Assembly: GCA_002335605.1 (NCBI GenBank)
Contig: BEDY01000003.1
Span: 1,798,001-1,862,000, forward strand
DNA length: 64,000 nt
Direction: 5' to 3'
Source: Prillingera fragicola
Taxonomy: Eukaryota > Basidiomycota > Tremellomycetes > Trichosporonales > Trichosporonaceae
The position numbers were made by a program, and so were the translations under genes. Positions 1-11,530 of this stretch are shown here, one piece after another (position 1 is the stretch's first letter; each line of letters opens with the position of its first letter). The notes beneath the pieces were generated by a model that searched no databases, was not told the origin of the DNA, and was given only the letters and a program-made list of their open reading frames with translations.

Positions 1-829
1 CCAGTCGAGGTCCTTGGCCGGGTCCGGGAGGACGGCGACCTGCGACTCGGTGCGGAGGGGCAGCGAGCCGATGGGGTGGGTTGGGTCGGCGCTCGACGCC
101 GACTTGAGGAGCTGGAGCAGAGACTCGAGCGTGTTCTGGATACGCGCCTGGGTGAAGAGGAGCGAGTTGTAGGTCAAGCGCAGGTAGAGCGAGGGCATTG
201 CCATGCGGGTGGCAGGGCCTTCGCTGGGGTTGGCGAGGAGGAAGAGGGTAAAGTCGGTAGACAATGAACCTGAGGGGTCCGAGTCGACCTGGGTCGAGTC
301 AAAGAAGCGGACACGGTAGAGGGGGCCCTCGGGCTTGAGGTGGTCGACGAGCTGTGAGAGGGGCAGCACGTCCTCTGCGGCCTCGACCTCACGCTCCATG
401 ACCTGACGGAGGACGTCAAAGAAGGTCATCTCGGCGGTAATGTCGAGCTTGAGCAGCAGGGGCACGGAAGTTCCGGGCACACTGGTGCAGATGACGAGCG
501 AGGGGTCCGGGGTGTACCTGAACAGCAAAATGACAAACGACGTCAAGAGCAGGTGGTACGGGGTAGGGAGAGGGGAGGACGGGTAGAGCGTCGAGAACTC
601 GTACGTCAGATGCATGAGGGGAGGGGTGAGGTTGGCCGGGATCAACAAGGTCTGGAATGCCTCGACCATCTTGGCCGGCGCTGGGCTTGTCAGCTCGGGA
701 GGTTCTGGCGATAACAAACTTACTGGGCCTTGGGTAGTCTGTAGGGAGGGCGAGGCTGGGCAGGGCGCCGAGACGCTGTGACCACCTGCCGAGCTTGGCC
801 TTGACGTCTGCCTGGTCTGCGGACGCCAT
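1..829 (-). CDS. LYS2: LYS2, L-2-aminoadipate reductase, N-terminal part (runs off the left edge)
   Basis: N-terminus of the large adenylation-carrier-reductase enzyme that reduces 2-aminoadipate to its semialdehyde in fungal lysine synthesis. The start at 829 gives MASADQADVKAKLGRWSQRL, followed by LPSLALPTDYPRP, a typical fungal Lys2 opening. One 43-nt intron (681-723) is clear; splicing joins PRPTPAKMVEAFQT. The rest reads open to base 1 and ends in the Lys2-like segment SLPLRTESQVAVLPDPAKDLDW-type sequence that precedes the adenylation domain. Only about 260 of the usual 1,400 residues lie in the window, so the AMP-binding, carrier and NAD-binding domains are not visible. It shares a 255-bp divergent promoter with the phosphatase gene at 1085. 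The family call rests on the conserved opening and linker rather than on catalytic motifs. Confidence 0.85.
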
Positions 830-1084
830 GGTGTTGCTTGTTTTGAGAGGGAGAAGGAGAAGTGTGTAGAGACAAGTGTCTATAGATTGTGCGTCGACTT
901 TTACTGGGTGAGGCTTCTCTGCCACTCTGAGGGATGCGACTCGATCTGATAACCCGGGCAATTCCGACCATCCGTTACACGTCATTTTTGTTGTCAATGA
1001 GTGAGAGTGGAGGTGCTTGGACGCGACTTCATTACATGAGTGTCGAGTCTTGCGTTTGAACAAGCCATCAACTTGCAGCGAATC

Positions 1085-1938
<854 letters not shown>

Positions 1939-2031
1939 ATTCTTTGTAGAGACTAGACTGTTCTTTAGATGTATCCAACCCTCCCTGCTTGGCTCATGAT
2001 GATACAACTGTTGACATATCTGGACAAAAGC

Positions 2032-4048
2032 TTACCAACTATTCTTGTCGCGCAGTGCACCGCGACGAACCCAGACACGAACGCCACCCCGCCGCTTCTC
2101 CTCATCCTGCAACAGGTCAAAGCCGTTCCACAGCTCGGCTTCCTCTTCATACTCGCGCTCAATGAGTGCCGCCCTCACTGACGTCTCGCGTTTCTCTTTG
2201 CCCAAAATTTCGGTGCGGTCGAGCACCTCGCCAAAGAGAATGACGTGCGAGGGCATGTCGGGCGTGTTGTCCAGGTCGCCGATCTGTGACAGCGGCACAG
2301 GGGGATAAGGGAACACGTGCTCCACGTAGGACACGGGCGACTCGTAAAACATGTCCTGCTGCGTCCAGTGTCCCCTTGGGTCCACACCGGCGAGGGGTGG
2401 GACGCAGGTGAGAAACCACGACTTTTCAGTCCAAGCGTTTCCGAGGTGGCTCGCCCATGGAGTGGAGTGGCACGGCATGAGGGCGACGACGGCATCGACG
2501 GGTCCGTACTCGCCGTTCCGCAGCGAGTTGATGACGGACACCTGTGCGGCGCCGTGGAAAGTGTTGAGATAGATGTACGGTGGGATCCAGGCCGTTGCGA
2601 GGAGATAGAAGGCCGCCCGAGGAAGACGGCAGTACTGCCGTAAGCATGCGAGGAGGGGGATAGTGGCTACGGCCAGGCCGGGCATGTATGACCTCTGCAG
2701 GGCTGGGAGGGCAAAGAGGAGAAGTTGGGGGAGTAGAGGGTGGACAAAGCGCCACTCTGAGTGAGGGGAGAGGGAGAGGATGCCGATTGTAAACGCTGTG
2801 GCGCGAGCGAGGGTGCGAAGGGCCGGTGTAGTGGGGACGGTGGCGACGAACTGCGGAAGGAAAGCGGCAGGAAGAAGGGATGCGAAGAAGCCCTTGCCCC
2901 ACCAGTACCAGAGTGGGAAGAGGAGAATGGGCAAAGATTGGGAAAGATGGTAGCCCAGGCCTGTCGCGCCATAAAAGGACGAAATGTTCAGGATGACGTT
3001 TCGGTGAACAAAGGTCAAGAAGGGGAGCGTGAGACGGCCAACAATGGCGTGATCTAGGTAGGTCGACGCTGCCACTGTGGTGATTCCTCCGAGAAGAGTC
3101 TTCAGTGTAAAGCTAATCACACGGTCGACACCTCCTTTCTGGTACGCGGTCAACGTCGTCTCGAGGTGGAGATATGCCCAGAACACGGCCATGGTGGGGC
3201 GAATGCAAATCGACAGCGCTGCCAGGGCGGCAGCAAGAATGAGATTGCTACTGGACCCAGACCTGCAACGTCAGCACTCGTACACTATGCATTTCTCACC
3301 ACTTGTTCCAGTTGTTCATGTCCTCGACCCTATCCGCGGTCGTGAAGTCTTGGCTTTGAGACTTGTCCACGTGAATGATGTTCTGGACGCCCCCGACATC
3401 CTTCAGGTCCTTAGGTGACGGGACCTGCGTGCCTACCACTACTTTGGTCGGAACGTAGGGAGTTGCCAATGGATAGAATGACAAAGCCAAAGTAGTGAGA
3501 AGCGTCTCTGGAGACGTCGAGAGGGCCCGAGGAAGGAGGTGCGCGTGGAACAGAGAGGTGAAGGAGAGAAAGAGCTGCCGTCAGTCTACGTCGTGAGCTG
3601 GACGACTCACTGCACCAGCCGCTGAGCCATTTCCAAGCACCTTGTTAGCCAAGCGGTAAGTCGAGTAGTCTGTCAGAGCTGCAATGACGACGCCGACCAA
3701 ACGCGGGGCAAACACCTAACCATCAGCTACCTTCCCCAACACACAACTCACGAGCCACTCTGTGTCCTCCAGCCCCAGCTTCTGCAACGCGCTGTACACG
3801 AGGGCAAAGACGCCAGGCCATATCCAGCCCCTCAGCCGTCCCGCAGCGACGACCTCAGACCACCATCCGTCCGCGCCGGGTACCACTGGCAGGTCGGCCC
3901 ATTCCCAAGTGAGGTGACCCTTGCCGAACACCAAGCTTGATGCCGGCTCGAACGCCTGGTAGAACTCGTCGGGCTGAAAGTAGGTATGTGGGAGAAGAAG
4001 CGACAGGGCGCGGAATCCCAACGCTATTAGAAAAACGCGCGAGATCAT
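2032..4048 (-). CDS. GPI10: GPI mannosyltransferase 3 (GPI10/PIG-B)
   Basis: Multi-pass ER enzyme (GT22) that adds the third mannose to the GPI anchor precursor. Start 4048 gives MISRVFLIALGFRALSLLLP, then TYFQPDEFYQAFEPA and GHLTWEWADLP, matching the luminal D-E loop of the family. Later come SICIRPT, HSEWRFVHPLLPQL, LMPCHSTPWASHL and WFLTCVPPL, all PIG-B landmarks. Three introns are visible (near 3715-3750, 3580-3615 and 3262-3299), giving about 630 aa. The segment between about residues 190 and 240 (KVVVGTQVPSPKDLKDVGG onward) is a polar insert that I do not recall from PIG-B. The frame is open upstream to 4198, but the hydrophobic first helix starts directly at 4048, so I prefer that ATG. 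Two CACGTG sites lie 80-97 bp upstream. Confidence 0.9.
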
Positions 4049-4693
4049 GCTGGCTGTTGCGTAGTTGTGGGTTGCTCGATGCACGCATAGTGATGGTTCC
4101 TCGACTTCCCTCGTGTGATGACGTCTGTCACGTGCTTCCCACGTGTAGCCAGATCCCGCTCGGCCGAGCGGCGTGTCGGAGCTCGGTATCTCCGGCAATC
4201 ACCCCATTTTGCGTGAACTGATAAGAACAGACTGAGATGTTTCTTTTTTACATGAACGTCGCGGTATCTTGGGAGCAGGGTTCTTTGGTAGCTTCGAGAG
4301 GCATGGTTGAATTGCGTTCGACAGTGGGGCCTCATCAAGCGGCAATGTCTACAGAGAAGCCGACGGAGCTCACAAGTCCGGGCACTGGGCCATCTGCGAG
4401 AGCTGCCTGCAACAACATGAAGCGCTCCAACGTTTGACTGGTCGCGTTTCCACAACTAAATTGAACAGGTCGGAACAATTCAGGCAAGTTCTAGGCACTG
4501 TTAACACCGCTAGATCTCCCCCACTCCGGTATTCAAGTGTCTTTTGCCACTGCGGTGTTTGTGCGTGTGGTGGAGCGTGCAACCTGGAGCGTTCGTGATG
4601 TCACCCCCGGCAGCCCCGACAAACTCGTGGTATCCTTAAAATGATGAACAAAAATGGTGTTGTCCCACTCTTTGCAACAACAACAACATTACC
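4049..4693. promoter_or_regulatory. Divergent intergenic region between GPI10 and a permease
   Basis: This 645-bp region between two divergent starts holds no gene that I can see. Two perfect CACGTG boxes lie at 4129-4134 and 4140-4145, 11 bp apart and close to the GPI10 start. A GATAAG motif lies at 4220-4225, about 470 bp before the permease start. A CAACAACAACA-like leader runs directly into the permease ATG. Roles for bHLH or GATA factors are inference only. Confidence 0.4.
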
Positions 4694-6569
4694 ATGATTG
4701 GATGCAGGAAGGGCGTCAAGACTTTCTACGACACCGAGAACACGCCGGCGGCGGACGCCAAGGCTATCGACCAGGCCACCGATGGCACAAACTCTGAAGC
4801 GGCACTGGGCGAGTACACGCCCAAGCAGTACAAGCGTCTAGTTCGGAAGGTGGACTTGTGAGTGCAAATGAGGTAAAGTAATGCTGACGTCGCAGTATCA
4901 TGATGGTGTGTTGCACACACGTTTATCGGTGACTAACCAACAGCCCATGCTCATGTTCACGTACGGCATCCAGTACGCCGACAGTGAGTTAACACGACTA
5001 TGTCACAGCTGACAAAGTAGAAACATCCTTGGCCCAGGGCGTCATTTTTGTATGTCTTGCCGGACACCGAGCTCGCCACTGACCCCTCAGGGCTTGAAGA
5101 AGGACACCAACCTCAGCAACCAAGAGTATGCCAACCTGACGACCTTGTTCTGTAAGCTTTCCCACTCGGTCCAAACTGACACGCCAGACGTGTCATATGC
5201 TGTCGCGCAGTTCCCCTTTTCATGGGTAATGCAGCGGTTCCCCATCGGCAAGGCGCTGTCCGTGTTCGTCATCCTCTGGGGAGCGAGCGTCATGTGCCTC
5301 GGCGCGTGCAACAACTATGCCCAGCTCGTGATCGTGCGCGTGCTCATCGGCGCGTTTGAGGCAGTGGTCATTCCTGGATTTGTAAGTCGCAGAACACCAG
5401 CTGGGCTGACCGGCAGGCGATCCTCACTGCGAGTTGGTATCTTCGGCGCGAACAGACTTTCCGCCAATGTCTGTATTTTTCCATGAGTACGTCGTTGTCT
5501 TCAAGCCGAGTTGACATCAGACCAAATCTTTGGCATTGTCGCCAGCGTGTCAATCTATTTCCTTGCCAAGCGCGCAGAGGCCAACGGGGGTCTCGCTGCG
5601 TGGCGCGTGATCCAGCTTTTCCTCGGTGGCGTCACCGTGTTCTGCGGTATTCTCGACCTGATCTTTATCGGAACCCCCGGGGAGGTATGGTGGCTTAACA
5701 AGGAGCAGAAGAACATGGCCCACACGCGCGTAGCCATCAATGCCAGTGTGTACTACTTGCAGCGACAGTACTAACAAACCCAGCCGGTGGCGGCGAGCAA
5801 GCCCACTGGAAGTGGCACCAAGTGCGCGAATGTTTCCGGGACCCGCAATACTACTTTTCCATCCTGTTCAACTTCCTGGTCATGATCCCCAACGGCGCCA
5901 TCATCACATTTAATACGCTAGTCTACGTCGGGTTCGGCTTTACCCCCTTTGAGACAATCCTGTACTTTATCCCGTCGCAGGCCATCGCCATCGCCCTCGT
6001 CCTCGGCCCAGGGTTGTGTATCCAGTACTATCCCAACACGCGCTTCCCATGGGCCATCTTCGTGACTGTCCTGGCCTGTGCGTGTTTCCTCTTCTGCGGG
6101 CTGTGTCCCGACGACACGCCCAAATGGACCCGCTGGGCAGTCTACCTCTTCACCCTCCCGTTTGCAACGACAATGTTTGTCGTGTGGCCACTCATGTCCA
6201 TCAACATTGCCGGCCGCACGAAAAAGACGTGGTTTACAGCCTCGTCTCTCGTGACCTATTCCGCGGGCAATATTGTCGGCTCGCAAATCTTTCGCGACCC
6301 GCCGAGGTATCTCAAGGGTCTCGTTGGGGTTGCCGTCGCCATGATCTTGTATGGCGTGCTGCTCGGCGTGTGGTGGGCGTACTACATCTGGGTCAACAAG
6401 AAGCGCGACAGGATTTGCGAGCAGCGCGGGATCAGCCCCGCGCAGGCAGAGTATGAGAACAAACTGGCAGGGGAGCAGGACGTTACTGACATGGAGGTGA
6501 GTGGCGCCGCTTACGGTTGGGTTCGCGCTGACGGCGGCGTAGAATGTGTGTTTCCGGTATCTGTGCTGA
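4694..6569 (+). CDS. MFS transporter, allantoate permease type (anion:cation symporter family)
   Basis: Twelve-helix plasma-membrane transporter of the fungal Dal5/Tna1-like family, which imports allantoate, nicotinate, vitamins or other carboxylates; the substrate is unknown. The spliced protein is about 515 aa. TM1 reads PMLMFTYGIQYADKTSLAQG. The family signature follows: SYAVAQFPFSWVMQRFPIGK, then GACNNYAQLVIVRVLIGAFE and SWYLRREQTFRQ. The second half contains GFGFTPFETILYFIP and SINIAGRTKKTWFTAS. The C-terminus is made by a last intron from about 6496 that joins DVTDME to NVCFRYLC, the usual tail of this family. Exon 1 ends at 4857; a 10-nt micro-exon at 4896-4905 lies between two 38-nt introns. 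A paralogue with the same tail lies at 44174-46075 on the other strand. Confidence 0.9.
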
Positions 6570-6825
6570 GCGCCGTGCGGTGGAAGGGGTCTGATGTACT
6601 CTGGCCATCGGCTGGTCGATCTGTAGATTTGTGTCCACGGATGGGCACGAATTGTAGACGGCGGTTGCCTTTTGGCGTCGTTGGAGCCGCCACGCTTGCT
6701 CCAATCTCAGCCCGTCCGACGCTGGTGCAGAACATGCATGTACAATGGATACATTAACTCGTGTGCGCTGCCTAGTTGCAGCCTAGCAGGCCAAGCCCGC
6801 TTCTCAGTGTCGTCTATGCAGAGCT

Positions 6826-7807
6826 CTACTCGTCCTCGGCCTCCTCCTCGGCACCCTCCTCACCGCCCTCCTCCTCATCGTCGTCGTCCTCACCGTCCTC
6901 GCCGTCTCCTCCCTCTTCGCCATCCTCACCCTCGCCCTCGCCTTCGGCAGCCATGCTGACATCCCCGTCCGCGCCAGACTTGCGACGCCCACGGCCACGC
7001 CCAGGACCGGGGGGCTTGGCCTTGCTCGCTTTGGTTGCCTGGGTATGCGCGCGGAACGCTGTCTGTCAACACGGCCCATACAACGTGACACAGCCAGCCA
7101 GAGAGAAAGAAACACATGATGGATACCCTCTGCAGCCGCTGCTGCGCTCCGCACGGGGACTCACCAGCAAGCTCCTGCTCCAACAACGGTACGAGCGCGT
7201 CTGCGGGACCGAAATCCAGCTCCGTAATGGCCTTGAGCACATCTCCGGCCGTGATCGACTTGCCTGCGCGGCCGGCGGCCTGGTCGTGTGCGCTGCCGTG
7301 TCAGTATTTTACCCTGGTGAAGGTGGGGGCTTACGCTGCGGCTGGGACGTTAGCTTCGTTGACAAGGGGAGTGGGGTCTCACTGAGGTAGCTGATGAACA
7401 GGGTTGAGGAGCGCATGAGGGCGTGGACTACGTCTTGCTGCATCTTGACGTTGTCTGGGATCTGACAGGGTTAGCTCGCTGGGGACGGCGGGGTGCAGTA
7501 GAAGGGTGCCAAAGGGGGTCTGGTCCGAGGGCAAGCGGCAGCTAGCTGTGGTGGCTGACGATGAGGAGTCCGCCCGTGACAGCCAGGAGCAGTCCAGGGC
7601 AATAACATCCAGTGTAGGCCCGACAGAGACCCCAACGCGGCAGGACGGGAGACGCACCGATCCCTTGGCCAACTTGACCAAACTAGTCTTTGGCAACTCG
7701 AGGTCCGCGATCGACTGGTTGTGCTGCTTCTGCTGGGCGCCGGCCGGGGTGAGCGGCGCGTCGGGTGGTGGTGCGCGCGCGACCATGTGGCTGCCTTTGG
7801 GTGGCAT
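6826..7807 (-). CDS. DPB4: Histone-fold subunit of DNA polymerase epsilon / chromatin accessibility complex (Dpb4/POLE3)
   Basis: CBF-D/NF-YB-type histone-fold protein that pairs with Dpb3-like partners in Pol epsilon and in ISWI chromatin remodellers. The start at 7807 gives MPPKGSHMVARAPPPDAPL. The core reads SIADLELPKTSLVKLAKGS, then (after an intron) MQQDVVHALMRSSTLFISYL, and AGRAGKSITAGDVLKAITEL with FGPADALVPLLEQEL, the complete alpha1-alpha3 histone fold. The tail is a basic GRGRGRRKSGADGD stretch followed by a long Glu/Asp run that ends at the TAG at 6826. At least three short introns are needed (near 7640-7460, 7390-7290 and 7165-7060). The acidic tail is typical of POLE3. It lies head-to-tail with YOS1, which is upstream. 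Confidence 0.88.
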
Positions 7808-8167
7808 TGTGGATTGGGTGTGGTGGTGGTGAGGTGGGTTGGTGGAATGAAAGGAAATTAACGCGTTGTGGTGGAGAGTGCATGTTGATTGACGCGTTTG
7901 ACGGCCGCAAATACATTGGACTGGGTAGGAGGTTTGACCGGCTCGATTCATCTCTTGAGCAAGCTCATAAGCTCGTCGCCTGGGGCTAGTGGACATGCAT
8001 ACGAGTGGTATCTTAACTATGCAAGCATGCATGACCTCAAAGGACCGCATTCTGGTCCCAAACGAACAAAGACAACGCGTCGTTTCACCACCACCGTCCC
8101 CGTCTACCAGATCCTCAACGCAACCTATAAAGCCAATCTATGCATATGCCTCCATTATCACTACTGC
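7808..8167. other. Intergenic, DPB4 promoter / YOS1 3' region
   Basis: About 360 bp between two minus-strand genes. No coding frame is convincing. It is somewhat AT-richer than the flanking genes, and a GGTGGTGGTGAGG purine stretch lies just upstream of the DPB4 start. I see nothing else in it. Confidence 0.5.
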
Positions 8168-8735
8168 TCATCCCATGGCAATCTCCCATCCAATCCTGCA
8201 ACGTCAGCGACTTTCTCTCGGCCGATGGACCGCTCGCGCGCATTGTGACTTACACGACAATGTTGGCGACAATGAGCGGCACTGAAACGGTCAGCCTCTA
8301 TTCTCCTCGAGTTTCTCCACGACTGAGGTATCCTAGATCTCTCCAGAGCTGACCTAGACGCGCAGAGCTGCATCGACAGCTTGTTGACACTCACAGCGCA
8401 TCAAAGTCCTCACAGCACTAATCAAATTGATTACCTTGGTCTTGACACTCGGTCCGTCCGGGTTGGCGCCGTACGCTGCATCGAAGGTGGGATCCGGGAC
8501 GTTACCAAAGCCCGAGTTGGCGGTCGACGCTGCGCGGGTTGACCAGCCGACTGCAATGACAAGGACGCGACGGGACAGTCAATACGCGCAAGGAGAAGAA
8601 AAGCGTCAGCAAACGCAGCCAGGGAGAGGGAGGCAGCGACTCACTGCGTGCGAGGAAACGCTCCTCGTTCAGAATCGCGATGGCGTTGGTCAATAGGAGG
8701 GCAATGTAGAAGATGCCGCCGAGACCGAAGAACAT
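8168..8735 (-). CDS. YOS1: Yos1 / IER3IP1 family ER-Golgi transport protein
   Basis: Small membrane protein needed with the Yip1-Yif1 complex for ER-to-Golgi vesicle traffic. Exon 1 from 8735 encodes MFFGLGGIFYIALLLTNAIA with NEERFLAR, an exact family opening. The intron then gives IGWSTRAAS, reproducing the FLARIGW junction seen in Yos1. Exon 2 continues to KVINLISAVRTLMR. Exon 3 is LPLIVANIVV and exon 4 is IGWEIAMG, ending at the TGA at 8168. The total is about 100 aa, against about 85 in yeast; the extra residues are in the polar loop after the first helix. Two hydrophobic helices flank that loop. The gene is invisible as a single frame because three introns split it. Confidence 0.9.
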
Positions 8736-9649
8736 GGCTGGTGACGGGTGGGGAGGGTAGGGAAGGTGAGGGGTGCGCGGGCGCTTGAGATGGGAGACAG
8801 CGCGGCGTGTGCTAGCGCGATAAGTGAGTGCTGGCGCGGTGCTGTCGAGGGGAGGCCAAGAGCTGCCTGCCTAGATGAAGAGTTGGACGATTGCTGAGCG
8901 GAAAGGAGGAGAGTGTTGGTGGGTGCGATCGACGTCACGACGAATTCGACATTATTGGTGGCGAGGTTGACGTGGCGTTGGACCTCCACTCTCGTGCTCT
9001 TGGACTCTCACTTTTGACAGTTGTGCATACAGCTTCCGATACTTTGCCGCTCCTCATTGTATGAATGCTTGGAGCTTCCACTTGGCTCTCTTTTGACGTG
9101 CATACAAGTTTGTGGCGGCTTTAGAATGTAAGAGGTTGCGGACCGAGGAACGAATTTTCTGCCACCACTGTGCTAGTTATCCCTGTTGCGGCCATCTTCT
9201 CCCACCTTTTCCACCAATGTACCAATGCACAATCTCTCTGGTCAGTGTCGCCTTTCAGTTGCATGCCTGTGAAGCGTGGCACGGAATTGATCCGGAGATG
9301 GAAGCTCATTGTCGTCCACCAGCCGTAATACGATGTTGATTAGGAGTTCATTACAGTCAGACGCGCAGCCATTTGTATTTGATTAGAAACTGCCCATTAC
9401 AAATGAGAAATGCTCCCGAGGGTTTCTTCTGGTTTCATCTGGCATGTACTGGAAGTGTGCGACGTCATTGTGGCTCGTGGGTGCGTGCAAGGAACAACCT
9501 GGCTGGCACTACTCTCGTCCCCTTCCGTCCACCTCTGACTGCCCCGTACATCTTCTGCTCTCCCCCTCCTCTTGCAACTCTCTTATCTTTCTCTCAATCC
9601 AACAAACTCTTTACAGACACTTTCGTCTGTACTCTACATCACTGGGACC
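8736..9649. promoter_or_regulatory. Divergent intergenic region, YOS1 / Hsp40
   Basis: A 914-bp region between divergent starts with no supportable gene. A perfect heat-shock-like unit, GAA-nn-TTC, lies at 9152-9159, about 490 bp before the Hsp40 start. The last 120 bp before the Hsp40 ATG are strongly pyrimidine-rich, as is common at fungal transcription starts. The regulatory reading is inference. Confidence 0.35.
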
Positions 9650-11131
9650 ATGGTCAACAACACTGAATACTACAAGGTACGTACCATCCGCCCATCTCAC
9701 CCGGGCGCGAACCGGTCAAAATCAAAATAGCCTGCCCCCCACTGCTTCCAGCGGCTAACCATCTGCAGGTTTTGGGCATCGACAAGAATGCCTCTGACGC
9801 CGACATCAAAAAGGCATATCGTCGAGAGAGTCTGCGCCATCATCCTGACAAAAACCCGGGAGACAAGCGCGCAGCTGCCGAGGAGAAGTTTAAAAAGGTA
9901 GGTCAGGCGTCGACGAGGGGAGTCGTAAAGCGATCTGCGGTTGTCCGAGCTGGGACGAGCTATGGTCATTTGGGGTACTACGCGGCTGCTGGTGCAAGCA
10001 GCGAGGCAAGCTTGGGCCTGAAAGACCAAAATCCTTGCCGTAACGCGCTGTTCCCATCGCGAAGCGTCTGCCACGTTGAAGAACATGAGCTAACGATTCC
10101 AGGTTGGAGAGGCCTATGAGGTGCTCTCGGATGGCGACAAGCGCGCCGTCTATGACCAGTACGGAGAGGAGGGTCTGAAGGGCGGAGGACCCCCCGGCGC
10201 TGGTGGTGGCTTCCCCGGCGGCTCATTCGGTGCGGGCGGTGGTGGCCCCGGCTTCAGCTACCACGCTACCGACCCCAACGACATTTTCAAGTAAGTCAAC
10301 ATCATACCAGTATCTGGACATCACTGACGTCTCAGCGCATTCTTCTCGTCGATGGGCGGCGGCGGCGGTGGTGGAGGTCCCGACTTCGGTGGCTTTGGTG
10401 GCGGCGGCGGCGGCGGTGGCCCCCGCATGCGCTCGTCCCGCGGCGGCGGTGGTATGGGCGGCATGGGGGGCATGGGCGGCGGCATGGGAGGGATGCCTGG
10501 CATGGGTGGCATGGGTGGAGGAATGGGCGGAATGCCTGGCGGCTTTGGCGGCGAGCCTTCTTCTCCTCCCCCACCTCCTGGAGAGATCACCAAGCCCCTT
10601 GCCCTCACCCTCGAGGAGCTGTACAAGGGCGGCACAAAGCGCCTCAAGATTACGCGTCACATGCGTTCCGGCCACACCGAGGAGAAGATTCTCGAGGTCG
10701 CGTACAAGCCTGGATGGAAAAAGGGCACCAAGATCAAGTTTGCCGGTGCCGGTAACGAGGACGAGTACGGACAGGCGCAGACTGTCACGTTTGTCGTCGA
10801 GGAGAAGCCCAACCTCCGCATGGAGCGCGACGGTGACGACCTCATTGTCAAGCTCAACATTACCCTCTCGCAGGCGCTCCTCGGCCCCGACGGCGGAGGC
10901 AGCATCACCAAGGAGATTGAGCAGCTTGACGGCCGCAGGATAAAGGTCTCGCTCCCCGCCGGCCAGATTATCCAGCCCGGAGAGGAGACCCGCATTCCCG
11001 ACGAGGGCATGCCCATTTCGCGAGCCAGCAGTGTCAAGAAAAAGGGAGACATGATTGTCCGCTGGAACGTCGTCTTCCCCAAGTCCCTCACTCCTCCCCA
11101 AAAGGAGGCACTCCGCAAGGTCCTCGGCTAG
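9650..11131 (+). CDS. SIS1: Type II Hsp40 co-chaperone (Sis1/DNAJB family)
   Basis: Cytosolic and nuclear J-protein that stimulates Hsp70 ATPase. Exon 1 (9650-9676) encodes MVNNTEYYK. After an intron the J-domain continues [20 protein letters not shown] with the essential HPD in [12 protein letters not shown] 206-nt intron at about 9898-10103, long for this region, separates it from [20 protein letters not shown] Gly/Phe and Gly/Met-rich region of about 100 residues follows ([10 protein letters not shown] repeats). Two beta-rich substrate-binding domains come next ([20 protein letters not shown] and later [20 protein letters not shown]). There is no zinc-finger region, so it is type II. Total about 365 aa. 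The C-terminus is [14 protein letters not shown] rather than EEVD. Confidence 0.92.
9898..10103 (+). other. Unusually long intron of the Hsp40 gene
   Basis: The donor GTAGGT follows FKK, and the acceptor TTCCAG precedes VGEAYEVL, with a GCTAACG branch site. At 206 nt it is about four times the usual intron length here. I looked for C/D-box or H/ACA motifs by eye and saw no clear pair. Confidence 0.6.
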
Positions 11132-11530
11132 GCGAGTACCTCGCTGCGGCCTAGAACAGTGCCAGAGGTTTGACATGGCCGATCCAACCTACGACAGGCT
11201 CCTCTATAAACCCCAACCCCACCTTGCCCCGACCTACGGCATTGCCAGGCGCTCGACGAGGCGGTCACCGCCCAGCCATAGATTGTAGCGCGCCTGGCGC
11301 AACGACATTCCGGCGCCATTGTAATTAAGCATGAAAAAGCAACATTGAAAGACGCAACTGCATATCAACTAACTATGCATGACCGCGTCGCTGCAGTCCG
11401 TCAGATCCTGGAACTGGGTGTCTCCCAAATGACGTTAGATTTGCTTCCGTCCCTCCACCCAAGATCCCAACCAGTACGCATCATTGAACCGGGAGTAGCA
11501 CTCACATCCACCACCACAAACATCTCCACG
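11132..11530. other. Intergenic, Hsp40 3' end / LST8 promoter
   Basis: About 400 bp between two plus-strand genes. No coding frame stands out. A short A-rich stretch near 11325-11350 may belong to the Hsp40 3' end or the LST8 promoter. Nothing else is recognised. Confidence 0.4.

Noticed and set aside
10223..11176. 317-codon antisense ORF opposite the Hsp40 gene
   Set aside because: Mirror of the Gly/Met repeats and biased codons; the sense frame is a complete Sis1-type protein.
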